Assembly (NCBI RefSeq): GCF_009870125.1
Contig: NC_046683.1
Location: forward strand, 58,915,869 to 58,979,868
Direction of reading: 5' to 3'
Length of the DNA: 64,000 bases
From: Drosophila pseudoobscura
Lineage: Eukaryota; Arthropoda; Insecta; Diptera; Drosophilidae
Shown: positions 1-11,480 of the stretch, in pieces
How the letters are laid out: each line of letters begins with the position of its first letter
How positions within the stretch are numbered: the stretch's first letter is position 1
Made by a program: the position numbers and the translations under genes
The notes under the pieces: model-generated
Told to the model about the DNA's origin: nothing
The model's database searches: none
Seen by the model: the letters and a program-made list of their open reading frames with translations, nothing else

Positions 1-822
1 TACCCACGACCGCTAGTTATATTATAATGTTAATTCTTGCTCGTCGGTTATCCCCTTTCTACCTAATGACCTACAAATTTGATAAGATTTGTAAAACGTT
101 TTATCTGTTTCTATTTTTCTGCTACATCTGTCTCCCTCTTTTTCGCTGCTCACACCAGCCTCAGCGGTTTGCCTCCGCCAGAGGCACACACTGCACGAGG
201 TAGAGTGAGAGAGTGAAAGAGAGAGAGAGAGGGAATGAGAATGATTGAACCCGTAGTAGGCGTAGGGTAGCCACAGCCATTTTATTTGTTTATTTTGGCT
301 ATAATAACCGGGCTAAACCAGATTCGGCAATCTTGTAGATATGCTAATATTCTATGATTATCCGTTTTCGGCTTTCTTGTATTTTCAACAGATGTTCATC
401 TTTTGTGCGCGAATATAACACATTATAATAATAATATATACATATATCAATCGAAACACAAATTTGTTGATGGGAACATTTATGTTTGTTTGGCCAAACT
501 TTTTTGCAAAATTAATTGCAGATACAGTTATCGAAGAGTGTCTCTGGTTTGAGAATAGGATCAAAAACCCCACTTATCACTGAGGGGTGGGATCGATAAA
601 TTCTAGCGCTTTGATCTGTGACAAATTTACGGCGTACTTTCGCTGTGCTTTGCTGGAATATTCATTTGTATTTAAATGGCGAACATTCAATGAGAACAAA
701 TGGGTCACATAAAGCATCAAATGAATTTCTCACGCTACCGCCAACAGGTTTCTGGCCTTCAGTTTCGGTTTCGTTGGGGTTTTGGGGGCTCGAATGCACT
801 TCAATTGGATCCCCAAAGATTG
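1..822. other. Intergenic sequence upstream of the first YLP gene
   Basis: I see no supportable gene here. The stretch holds a short GA-rich run near 214-232 and AT-rich sequence near 410-450. Open frames here are short and have no signal peptide or splice context. Confidence 0.6.
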
Positions 823-857
823 TATAAAAGTTGCATCTAGAGCGGATAAGCTTCACT
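823..857 (+). promoter_or_regulatory. TATA + Initiator core promoter of the His-rich YLP gene
   Basis: TATAAAAG lies at 823-830 and an Inr-like TCACT at 853-857. That places +1 at about 855, 32 bases from the first T of the TATA box. The ATG follows only about 15 bases later, so the 5' leader is very short. Confidence 0.8.
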
Positions 858-869
858 GGCATTTGCACA

Positions 870-2738
870 ATGGTGAGAGATCAATGAGGAACTGAAGTAC
901 GGCTAAGCTTGACTAATTCTTAGGTTACTTTCATTCCACAGAAATTCCTCTGTGTCCTGCTGTTGTGCATCCTGGCGGCTGCCTGCCTGGCAGATGTTTC
1001 CCATGTGAAACACCATAAGCATCATCGCCACCATGATGACGACGAGCATTATAATTATCTGCCACCGTCGGAGGAAAAGGATGACCTGGAGCAGCCCTTC
1101 TACAAAAAGGAGAAGCACACCAGTGAGCGCGTGGTCTACCACAAGGAGGAGGAACACGACGAACCACCCCGCCATCAGCATCACCACAAGGAGCAGCACT
1201 ACCACCACGAGGAACCCAAGAAGCAGCGCGTGGATCACTACCATCACTACGACAAGAAGCCGGAGGTGAAGACCGAACATATCCATTACAAACACGACAA
1301 GCCGCAGATCCGATCGGATCATAATGGGGACCTGTTCACTCCGGCGGCCAGCCAAGTCGTATATAGACGTCGCCGTCCCCACCGCATAACCTACGCCAGT
1401 GCCCCCAACTCTGTCTTTCACACGCACACCCAGATCAACGTCCAGTCGCAGGACTCGGAACTCAACTCGCTCACCCGCCCAGATCTCCCAGGAGGACAGC
1501 AATTGCCAGCCGGAGCCCAGGCACCCACTGGAGCACAGGCGCCAACAGGAGCTGGCTTCCTGCCCAACTGCCAGATTACAGGAGCTGGCAATGCTCCTCC
1601 GGGCTGTGGTCCGTCGGATCCACTTGGAGCTCAATTACCTGCCAGCGCTTTGGTTCCAGGTGCTGGGCTGCCTGCCAATCAAGGAGCTCCGATTCCAGCC
1701 GGTGGGCAGTTGGCTGTTCAGGGCAATGGCCAGCGACCACAGAAACCCTCTCGTCCAGGCGGATACGGCGGCGGCTATGGTAGAAACAACTTCTTCTTCG
1801 ATCCATCGCTGTCTGCTCAGCTGGGCACTGCAGGCTTCCCCGTCCCTGTTGGCGGTGCTCAGTTGGCTGCAGGTCAAGGATTTCCCAACCAGAATCAGTT
1901 TGACCCCTCTTTCGGTGCCCAGTTACCCGCCGCGGGTCAAGCTCCTGCAACTGGCGGCCCTTTCGATCCATCATTTAGTGCAGCCGCTCAACGGCCGGCA
2001 GGTGGACAAGCACCGCTCCAGAATCAGTATGACCCCAATGCACAATTTGGAGGTCAGCTGCCCGCTGCCCAACAGCCAAATCAACTCGGAAATCCCGCTC
2101 TGGGCGCTCAGCTGGGAGTTGGCCAGGCTCCTCTTGGACAGAGGCCGAATCAGCCAAATCCTCCTCCTTTCGGTGCTCAGCTTGGTGCTGGACAGGCGCC
2201 TCTTCAGAATCAATTTGATCCATCTTTGGGCGCCCAATTGGGAGCGGGTCAAGTGGTGCCACGTTTGCGCTCTGGACGTCCACGCAACCGTTCCAACTAC
2301 CAAGGTCTAAACGTTCTCAATGGCAATGTGTTCGGGCAGCCGCATCTGCAGGGACCAACGAATGCTCTGGGCAACCAGCAGGACACTAACATCATCGATG
2401 GCAACTTCTACAGCGATCCTAGCGTGCACCATGGCCATGGCCATCATCGTGCTCTGGTCTCTGTCAATGGCAATCAACGGTCGGTTCTAGTGACGGACGC
2501 GGATCTTGATGATGCGGATGACGATACCGATCCCACTTTCCCACTGGGTTTCGCGGCCAGTAGCCCACAGGCTGCCTATGCGGCTGCCCCCAAAAAAGGC
2601 AGGAAATCCAGTTTGAACAGGCACAGCAGCTCAAAGGATGATGACTTTGACCTAGGAACAGCCGCCTCAGAGCACGATACGGACTACCGTGAGGATGGCT
2701 ATCACTACACGAAGCCCAAACACTCGTTTGAGTATTGA
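870..2738 (+). CDS. Secreted His-rich and GAQL-repeat protein with a YLP motif (599 aa)
   Basis: I do not recognise an orthologue by name. The ATG (870-872) is followed at once by a GTGAGA donor. A 69-nt intron (873-941) ends in CCACAG, and exon 2 (942-2738) is in phase and opens with a signal peptide beginning MKFLCVLLLC and ending near ACLA. Residues ~20-120 are extremely rich in His, Lys, Glu and Tyr, and include N-Y-L-P-P (YLP-like). A run of four Arg (V-V-Y-R-R-R-R) follows near residue 140 and could be a furin site. The middle (~170-440) is an irregular repeat of G-A-Q-L-P/G with Q-N-Q-F-D-P-S blocks. The tail is acidic and ends with D-G-Y-H-Y, echoing the GYR motif of the next two genes. 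Inference: an extracellular matrix or cuticle-like protein; the His region could bind metal. Confidence 0.85.
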
Positions 2739-5700
2739 ATTTTGTGCACAAAATAATCTTATAAATACTCAAAAATGAATTATACTTAGCAGCATTCGGC
2801 TACAAGAGCAGTCAAATAATAGCATACTTCTTAGCACCCTCATGGGAGCTCAATCTCTCTAAAGCTCCCATTTCCGGTTGGGGCTATGCTTTTTAAAGCT
2901 TTAAATATAGCTTTTGCTGTGTGCTAACACAGGTTAACACTAAAATTGTTTCAAAGTTAGTAGGAGTACAAGATGTTCTGGTTTTATTCTTTTTGGCGGC
3001 CATTTCGATCACCAGATTGGGTTGATTTCGATTTCCTTATTCTTTGCTTAGAAACACTTAACCTTAAGAGTTCTGTCTTCAAGTTCTCGCATAAACATCA
3101 CTTATGATTATGATACACGTGTAGACCAGTTTAAACATCTGCCTTTTAACAATGACTTTAGCTGCTTTTATTTTGATGGAAAAATATCAATAAATCCATA
3201 AGGAAAGGAAACTAGTTCAGCGCGTCAATAGCAAACCCACACTAGTGCACTCAGACACTCAGAAAAGTATAAAAGATTCATATAGTGAGAAAGAGGGAGA
3301 GGAAGGCAAATATTGAAAATCACACACATGGGCAAAATGAATTGTCGACATAAATTTATGCGATAATTTAGATTCGATTCTCATGCAAATCCAATAAACT
3401 AAAAACTAAAATCAAAATAAAAACACAAAACACAAATAAAACAAAATCTATTGTTTCATCGGAAGAGAAGACACATCGGACTGCATAGAGATAAAGAAGC
3501 AGAAACTGAAACCGAACCGACAAACAGTTTCAATGGGACAGCCCTCTTTCAGTATGTATTGACCTGGCTAAACAAACCACCTTTTGAGTATGCAAGACAT
3601 GGACGATCAAACGATTTTTGATATTTTTCGGTATATGAATACACACGTATTTTTGGCAACGAGGGCGGGGGCCCACTCAATGGTTATATTCGCCAATCAA
3701 TGTCAATATTTGACTGCCATCTCCTTAATCAAATGTAGGCGATAGCATCTATCTTAGCCTGTAGGTCACTACACTTCGGGCTTGACCCGATCCCCCTGCA
3801 GCTGCAGCAAAAGCGGAGCTAATAGAAAGCTCTTAGTTTTGGCCCATAAATTAGCCCAGTTCGCCTACCTCCCGAAATTAACTCACTTAAGTGAGCCACT
3901 ATGTCCACAAAAAAAGGGGGGTACAAGTAGCATTAAATTAAAATAATTAATGGCAAACTTTCAGAGATCAAACAAAACTCTCTGGAGGCATGAGCGTGTG
4001 GAGCGGTGGGGCTTTGCATAAATTGAACAAAGAGGGAACTGCGAGAGGGCCAAAACCTGACCCAGCTAGGAGCCCCGGCTCGTGGCTCAGCGGCGGCTCA
4101 TTACAGAGATATAAATTTTGGGAACAATCTGTGCGAATTTCGGTCCGCTTATATTGTAGCTATGCAAAGCGAGTGAGTGGGGGCTTATCGTGGAGATGTG
4201 GAGATGGAGTTCAATGATCCGCATGCCCGCCCGCTTCTTTTGGGAACCATTTTTATTGGCTTTAATGTTCCTCAAGCTGAGAGTTACAGCGTGATATTTA
4301 CGTTCTATGATTGTACAGAATTTGTCGGGCGATAAGATCTGCTGCTCTGATCTGATCCGATCTCATGTAATTCCGCCTTGCGTCATATGTTAAACATAGC
4401 CGAATGGGGGCCCACAAGATGATTAATTCTCAGACACTTGGCAGCAACATAATTAATTTTAGACAGCCGACAACTAAAAATATAATTTCAAGCCTCAATC
4501 GTACTTCAATTCCCATCATTCGATCCGCTAACCACTCGAAGAGCCGCTGCCTGGCTACAAAGAATCAGAATTCGAATTGGGAATCAGCCAGAACATCATT
4601 ACATTGCCAAGCGATTTGAAAGGAAATTGCCAAATTTCGACTGCCACGCGTATATGTACATTATTTATGGGGGCCCCAAGCCGTGCGTTAAAAGTGTGCG
4701 CAAGTTTTTTTTGTTCTTCCACTCTTCTTGGCTTTATGTTTTTTTTTTTTAAGAAATCTTTGGTTTTCGTTTTGTCTTCTTCGTGACGGTGGAGATGCGC
4801 TGCATGGCGATGGGGGCACTTTCTAGTCGCCGACTCGGACGCTCGGAAGATGAGAACTGGTTTCCAGAATGATTTATCATACATTTAAGTTTTTGGTGGA
4901 AAAAAGAGCATCTAAAATAGCTAAAACAAAAGCTGAATTTATCATAAAAGACTAAAACGTGTACTTGGCAAGTGCAAATTATGCGCTTAACATAACGAAA
5001 AGTGTATGCTCTTTCAATTTAAGGAGTATTATTGTTAGGTAGAAGGGAGAGTATCTCAAAGATACGATGTCATTTTAATTTGCATAATCTTTAAACTGTG
5101 TTTACAAAAATGTACATTAAATTATTAGTTTATGAAATAATAATATAAAAATATAGAGCTTTCATACAATTGTTATTTATTCAATCCGATAATATTCCGA
5201 TGGCAAAATTATTTTGTTATATTTCATAATAAACTACAATTATACAAAAAAGTTAAAATCTTATCAACATATATTATTTTAATAAAAAATAAAAATTCAT
5301 TTTATTTATATATGAATACAATTAATTAACAAAAATTAATAACATTGGATAATAATATTTTTATTAAGTATAATTAATATACATAATTAAAAAATAAAAC
5401 AACCAATAATAATTAATAAATTCAATTCAAACTTATGTTTTTAAAAACCATGTTTATTCAAGCTCATCAGCAAATTAATTTTATAAAAATTTCTCACGCC
5501 AAAGTTGATCACTAAACCAATGAAAGTTTCCCTCTTTAAGATACCCTTAAATGCAAAATGATCTAGCTCGTGTGAGTATTAGGGGGCCACAGCAAAGAAA
5601 AGGCTGCTGCCACGAGAAAGAAGTTTGCCGCCTCCTAAGCTCATAGACAGCGCAAAAAACAAATGGTTTTAATATTAATTAGAATAGAATTTGCATAAAT

Positions 5701-8296
5701 TAAGCCCGAGCGAAATGGTTTTTGTTAGACAGAGCGACGCGGCCCCTGGGATTATGCAAAAATAAAAAAAAAACAAGTCCCACACTTAAGGCTGAAACAA
5801 GAAAAGGGGAGCTCTACATGGGGACGGTCTCTGACCAATCTCATCCATTATCCGATAGTACAATCACAGATCTCCTTTCGCTGTTCCGCTCTCCTAGTTT
5901 CTATTTGTGGGATACGATACGTTAATTTCGGGGCCCACGTTGACTTATTAAAACAGCGATTGACAATATTTATATTGTGTTTGACCATTATGAGACTTTT
6001 TTTGTCTGGGCTGCCGCTGCCATTCTATGGAGATTGGAGATGGGACACAGACTGGGGGCTGCCATTCACTAATTTGCATATTTTTGCGATTTCAGCATAA
6101 ACATCAATTCCGAAATGGCACTTTTAAGTGTGTTCAGACCGGCTTCCCGGGCATCCGATGCTGATTTCGATGCTGCCTGCTGCTGATGGATAATAATAAT
6201 GCTGATGACAATAATGCGTTGGTCGGCTGATCGTGATCTATTGACTGGCAGCAGCATGTGCGTGTAGAACGTTTATGGGCTGTAGAACTGGACCAGAGTA
6301 GACCACAATAGAATATGCTAGAATAGAGCAGTCTCTCAGATTTGGCGGGAGATTGAAATGTAAATTAGCAAAGCCATAAATTGTGCTCGTTAATAGTTTG
6401 CGACTCTAGTTTTAGTGCTGCACACAACACACAGGAAATGAAATGATCTACTTCATTGTTTCAGTCGATTCTAAGCCAAAACTAGAAATGTAAGACTCTT
6501 AATCTTAATGCATTTGGAGATAGGATAAATTATACAATTGTTATTTGATACTTGGTGTTGCCGAACTCTTTTTTATGGCCCGAGTTAATTAGCAGAAACT
6601 GGTGCTATAAACAGAACTATAGAGATCTTCTCTATGGTTCAACTTTCGTCTTGAGGCGCCGAACAGTGGCGCGTGACAACCATCCATCAACCATCACCAT
6701 CCTCCTCGTCAGAGCCAATAGACGTCCGTCAATAGCTCTGCTTCCATTTGGGGTACCCCGATATTGTCGAGTGTTTCCATGACCTCGACTTTCAGAAGTG
6801 TACATAGACCCATCTATAATAAAAAACATACATGGTTTATGCTGTGTATTTAGAAGAATCAATCAGCATCTGTTAGTCATCGTTTACCCTTCAATTTTAC
6901 GGAACCGATTAGTTCTTAGCCCCTCTAACGAGCCCTGCTTCTCATGGCTGTGTGTTTTCGGCTATCGATCCGTTGCATATAAACTTTAACATTGCCAAAT
7001 CTTTCTCCTACTTTGAAGGGGATCATTAATCATGGTTATGGCTACTGCTGCATAAAACAATTGCTATGTTTGCTTTATCTTTTAACAAGTCGATCGGTGG
7101 TATAGTGCTAATTGATAGAGCGTAGGGGTGTATTTTATTTATAGAAAATGTTTTTTTGGGGAAGCATAAAACGTTTTGGCACCAATAAGCTTTGCATATT
7201 CCTGTCCAGGATCAACAGACGAGCCGATGTAAGAAAAGTCTATAAAATACCAAGAAAAAATCAGGAACAAAGACCATTTTAATTTTCGTTCGATGTTTCG
7301 TGGTATTGGCGGGCGGTGTATTGATACCTAAATTCTCTTCTGGGGTATCCTTCGTTCATGCCTTGGGCGGCTGTGTCGGTCCCCAGAATCCAACAACAAT
7401 ATACACAGCTTGCTAATTGTGTTGTATTTGAGTTTCTAAAATTACAGAAAATCATCTTTGTTCCTAAGAAATGAATCTCCTATCCAACAGATTTTTCACT
7501 CATTGTTGTTGGCATTCTTGAAAATAATCACAATAGGCGAAAATTCGATATCCGGCAGTCAGTTTACAAAAAATTGCCTAATTCTTAGGCAAACAGCACA
7601 ATTATATAATCTTTTTCCATAAACTGAATGGCGCGCTTTGGCAGTTCCTATTTGTTGATTAATGAACAGCGACGACAGACATGACAAACAATGAGCTGAT
7701 GCTGCCTCGGCCTGTGTACGGATACTATCGAAGTGAGCGAATTTTATTGAATCGAATAACTCATCATTTGAATCTAAATCGAGCGCAATTTTTGCGGCGG
7801 CTTGAATGGAACAAAGCAGCCCCAAAAACAGCAATCAGGCACAAAGAGGTGTAAACAACATGAGAGAGCAAAGTTGTTTTGGGCTCGAATGAGTGTGTGC
7901 GTATGTGTGTGGATCTGTGAGCGCTCGACTTGTCCAAAACGTTGATGTCCATCAAAATCTTTTGCATATGCTTAAATAAAACAATTAAGAGAATCCGTGC
8001 GAACGATTTTGGCCATTAAACTTTTTATTCCATTTTCAGCTTCTCTCGAGCTTTTTGTGCGAATGTAAGCGTCGCCGTTGCCGTCGCTGTCGCAGCCTCT
8101 GAGCGTGTTAGCTGAGCCCCAAGTGAGGCTTAGAACCTCTGCAGAGCCAAAAGCCGTGCGAATTTACAGCGCGTCCGGAGATGGTCCGATCGTGGGCTGC
8201 GGCGTCGGCTTCGCCGTCTGCGCCGACGTGGACGGCGGTCAGAGCGAAATATGCGAGCTCTGTAATGTGCGGCGGTGGCGAAGAGCAGAGAATTTG
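2739..8296. other. Intergenic region between the first two YLP genes
   Basis: No gene is supportable in these 5.5 kb. AATAAA at 3190-3195 could be a distal poly(A) signal for the upstream gene. The rest is AT-rich with short chance frames. Confidence 0.55.
5080..5480. repeat. AT-rich low-complexity block
   Basis: About 400 bases composed almost entirely of A and T, with TAATTAA and ATTATT words and no open frame. It could be a matrix-attachment-like or simply unconstrained region; nothing more can be said from sequence. Confidence 0.6.
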
Positions 8297-8330
8297 TATA
8301 AATACCAAAAGGTTCTGCGTATTCATCATT
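8297..8330 (+). promoter_or_regulatory. TATA + Initiator core promoter of the ten-GYR gene
   Basis: TATAAATA is at 8297-8304 and TCATT at 8326-8330, giving +1 at 8328, 31 bases downstream. The leader to the ATG at 8376 is about 48 nt. Confidence 0.8.
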
Positions 8331-8375
8331 AGAGTTTCGGTTTTACTGGTGTGAACAAGCAGCTCAACGGACAAG

Positions 8376-10266
8376 ATGGTACGCAGTGTAAGCCCTAGGG
8401 CGAATCTGTCTATAGAAATATAGACACCCAAACATTTGGAGACAAGCCAAACGCGGCTTTAAAGGACTATTTTTTTTCTACCTGAAAATGAAACTGATTG
8501 GCATATCGTTTCCTGTGTTTTTACAGAAATTCTTCCTGATCGCTTTTGCCGTGATCGCAGCCGTGGCTGCTGATGTCAGCCACCTGCCCTCCAACGAGTA
8601 CTTGCCCCCAGTGGTGCAGGAGTCCCAGATCATCGCTGCTCCCAGCAACGAATATCTGCCTCCCGTCCAGGCTGAGGCAGCACCCGCCCATGAGCTTGCT
8701 GATGATGGCTACCGTTACAAGACCCACAAGCGTGTGGTCCTCCGCCGTCACCGTCGTGATGTCAACGAGCTGCCTTCCAACGAGTACCTGCCCCCAGTCC
8801 AGGAGGCCGTTGCTCCTTCCAACGAGTACTTGGCTCCTGCTGTCGATACCGTCCTGGCTGATGATGGCTACCGTTACAAGACCCACAAGCGTGTGGTACT
8901 CCGCCGTCACCGTCGTGATGTGAGCCACCTGCCCTCCAACGAGTACCTGCCTCCCGTTGCCGCTCCTTCCAACGAGTACCTGCCTCCCGCACAGGTTGCC
9001 GCCCCTGCTCCCATCCCAGTCGAGATTGCTGCTCCCATCCAGGTTGCCGCTCCAGCCCCAGTTCAGATTGAGGCTGCCCCAGCCCATGAGCTCGCCGATG
9101 ATGGTTACCGCTACAAGACCCACCGTCGCGTTGTCTACCGTCGCCACCGTCGTGATGTCAACGAGCTGCCCTCCAACGAGTACCTGCCCCCAGTCCAGGA
9201 GGCTGTTGCTCCTTCCAACGAGTACCTGGCTCCCGCTGTCGATACCGTCCTGGCTGATGATGGCTACCGTTACAAGACCAACAAGCGTGTGGTGATCCGT
9301 CGTCATCGTCGTGATGTCAACGAGCTCTCCAACGAGTACCTGCCCCCTGTCCAGGAGGCTGTTGCTCCTTCCAACGAGTACCTGGCTCCCGCTGTCGATA
9401 CCGTCCTGGCTGATGATGGCTACCGTTACAAGACCAACAAGCGTGTGGTGATCCGTCGTCATCGTCGTGATGTCAACGAGCTCTCCAACGAGTACCTGCC
9501 CCCTGTCCAGGAGGCTGTTGCTCCTTCCAACGAGTACTTGGCTCCCGCTGTCGATACCGTCCTGGCTGATGATGGCTACCGTTACAAGACCAACAAGCGT
9601 GTGGTGATCCGTCGTCATCGTCGTGATGTCAACGAGCTCTCCAACGAGTACCTGCCCCCTGTCCAGGAGGCCGTTGCTCCTTCCAACGAGTACTTGGCTC
9701 CCGCTGTCGACACCGTCCTGGCTGATGATGGCTACCGTTACAAGACCAACAAGCGTGTGGTGATCCGTCGTCATCGTCGTGATGTCAACGAGCTCTCCAA
9801 CGAGTACCTGCCCCCTGTCCAGGAGGCCGTTGCTCCTTCCAACGAGTACCTGGCTCCCGCTGTCGATACCGTCCTGGCTGATGATGGCTACCGTTACAAG
9901 ACCAACAAGCGTGTGGTGATCCGTCGTCATCGTCGTGATGTCAACGAGCTCTCCAACGAGTACCTGCCCCCTGTCCAGGAGGCCGTTGCTCCTTCCAACG
10001 AGTACTTGGCTCCCGCTGTCGATACCGTCCTGGCTGATGATGGCTACCGTTACAAGACCAACAAGCGTGTGGTTATCCGTCGTCATCGTCGTGATGTCAA
10101 CGAGCTCTCCAACGAGTACCTGCCCCCTGTCCAGGAGGCCGTCGCTCCCTCCAACGAGTACTTGGCTCCCGTTAACAACGACGTTGAGGCCGCTCCCGCT
10201 CACATCTTGGCCGATGATGGCTACCGGTACAAAACCCACAAGCGTGTTGTGATCCGTCGTCATTAA
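8376..10266 (+). CDS. GYR/YLP-motif secreted repeat protein with furin-like site array (580 aa)
   Basis: GYR and YLP are Pfam-described short Tyr motifs of Drosophila proteins with unknown function. Exon 1 is taken as ATG 8376-8378 followed by intron 8379-8526 and exon 2 from 8527. A second possible donor (GTAAGC at 8388) would add three residues and keep phase. Exon 2 begins KFFLIAFAVIAAVAAD, a clear signal peptide. The mature protein is a chain of modules, each with S-N-E-Y-L-P-P, S-N-E-Y-L-A-P, then D-D-G-Y-R-Y-K-T and a basic stretch R-R-H-R-R-D. I count ten GYR motifs and nine R-H-R-R-D sites; the protein ends in R-R-H. R-H-R-R fits the furin R-X-K/R-R rule, so the product may be cut into similar ~52-residue peptides. 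Inference: extracellular or cuticular precursor. No enzyme domain is visible. Confidence 0.9.
9313..10092 (+). repeat. Five near-identical 156-bp in-frame tandem repeats
   Basis: Units start at 9313, 9469, 9625, 9781 and 9937, exactly 156 bp (52 codons) apart. A diverged unit follows at 10093 and a 159-bp unit precedes at about 9154. The differences I noticed between units are mostly synonymous (for example GAT/GAC, CTG/TTG, GAGGCT/GAGGCC). This points to recent unequal exchange or gene conversion. Confidence 0.9.
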
Positions 10267-11396
10267 ACCATGCGAGATCTGTTCTACTAAGTGATCGAGT
10301 TGTACTCATTTTGGAGTGCAAACTTTATAATAAGAATTTTTTTTTGCATTCCTTTCCTTTTCATTGAAGAAATATAAAAATACGATAACGATTCCATAAA
10401 TATTTTTGTTGTTTTCATTTTGAAAATGTTTGATCGATCAAAAATAGTTTGGTCATATTCAAGGACCTTTTTAATGCGTTATTCCTAAATAATCCGACTA
10501 GGATTAACTTTTTGGGAACCTTAGTTAATTATATCTGTTATATCAATACAATAGATCTTCGATTATTTCGAATCTATTTAATCAATCGCCGATCTTCTGT
10601 TCGCTCTGCTTTTGTGGTTGGGAATTCGCCTCGTGGCGAATCGCTCGTTTTTGCTTTGTCTAGGGATCGCAATTGGCAATAGCCAACCCACATATGTATG
10701 TATATCTATGTGATCTAGTTTGATATCAACTGTTTCTTGTCTATTTTAAGTATTTCGAGATTGTGTAGGCATCGGTGCTAGTCCACAGATTTCATTCAAG
10801 CAATCGCCTTAGACAGTCCGAGCAGAGCTTCTCTTTCGACATTGAGATCGTGATTTATTTCCGTACGTACGTAAGAGGTGCTGCTCTTTTTGTATCAATA
10901 TGTTGAGTATCTTAAACGGACCGAGTGGCTTTTTTTTTGTTTCGGCCTTTTCTCAGCTACATCCGACTACTCATCATGTTTTATTGAGGAGTCATAGAAC
11001 TCGATTAATTCAAAGTTGATTAAACCGAAATATAATTATAAGTAATTAAGCAAATGGAGTTCGTGGATCGGCAGCGGCACGCGTTCATCTGAGAGAAATT
11101 TCACGAGTGCGGATGGACGTCACAATGGAACCTGATCTTTGATATGGGGAATTGGGCATTATTGGTTATTAAATGGATGGTTCATTGCCGGATCCGCGCG
11201 GGGAGAAAGGGGGACCCCCAGTGGGCCGGCAAAAGCAATAGCACACGCGGCGGGAACTCGACTGCCCGAAACCCGTTGCAAAACCTGATTGCAAAAACTA
11301 TAATGGATATGTTTTGGCGGTGTCACTAAATACGAAATTCATAAATTAAGAAGACAAATGCTAATTAGGTATAGCAGTGGCCGATGATTAGAATCA
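10267..11396. other. Intergenic region between the two GYR/YLP genes
   Basis: This contains the 3' UTR of the upstream gene, with AATATA- and CATAAA-like possible poly(A) signals at 10368-10400, then about 950 bases of non-coding sequence. I see no gene. Confidence 0.55.
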
Positions 11397-11433
11397 TATA
11401 AATAAGCAGCAGAACTTTGGCTAAGGCATCACT
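11397..11433 (+). promoter_or_regulatory. TATA + Initiator core promoter of the Ala/Ser/Tyr-rich GYR gene
   Basis: TATAAATA is at 11397-11404 and TCACTT at 11429-11434, giving +1 near 11431, 34 bases downstream. This is the same TATA word and spacing class as the neighbouring gene. Confidence 0.75.
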
Positions 11434-11480
11434 TCCATTTGCATTCTACAATCGACTGGACAGCCGACCAAGCCAGCAAA

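Noticed and set aside
9154..10249. CRISPR-like or satellite array
   Set aside because: The 156-bp units are coding, in frame and end-to-end without spacers, in a eukaryotic gene.
8521..10263. 580-codon open frame on the minus strand exactly opposite the ten-GYR gene
   Set aside because: Antisense stops need TTA, CTA or TCA in register on the sense strand; these codons are avoided in this highly biased repeat gene, so the antisense frame stays open by default. It has no start context or signal peptide.
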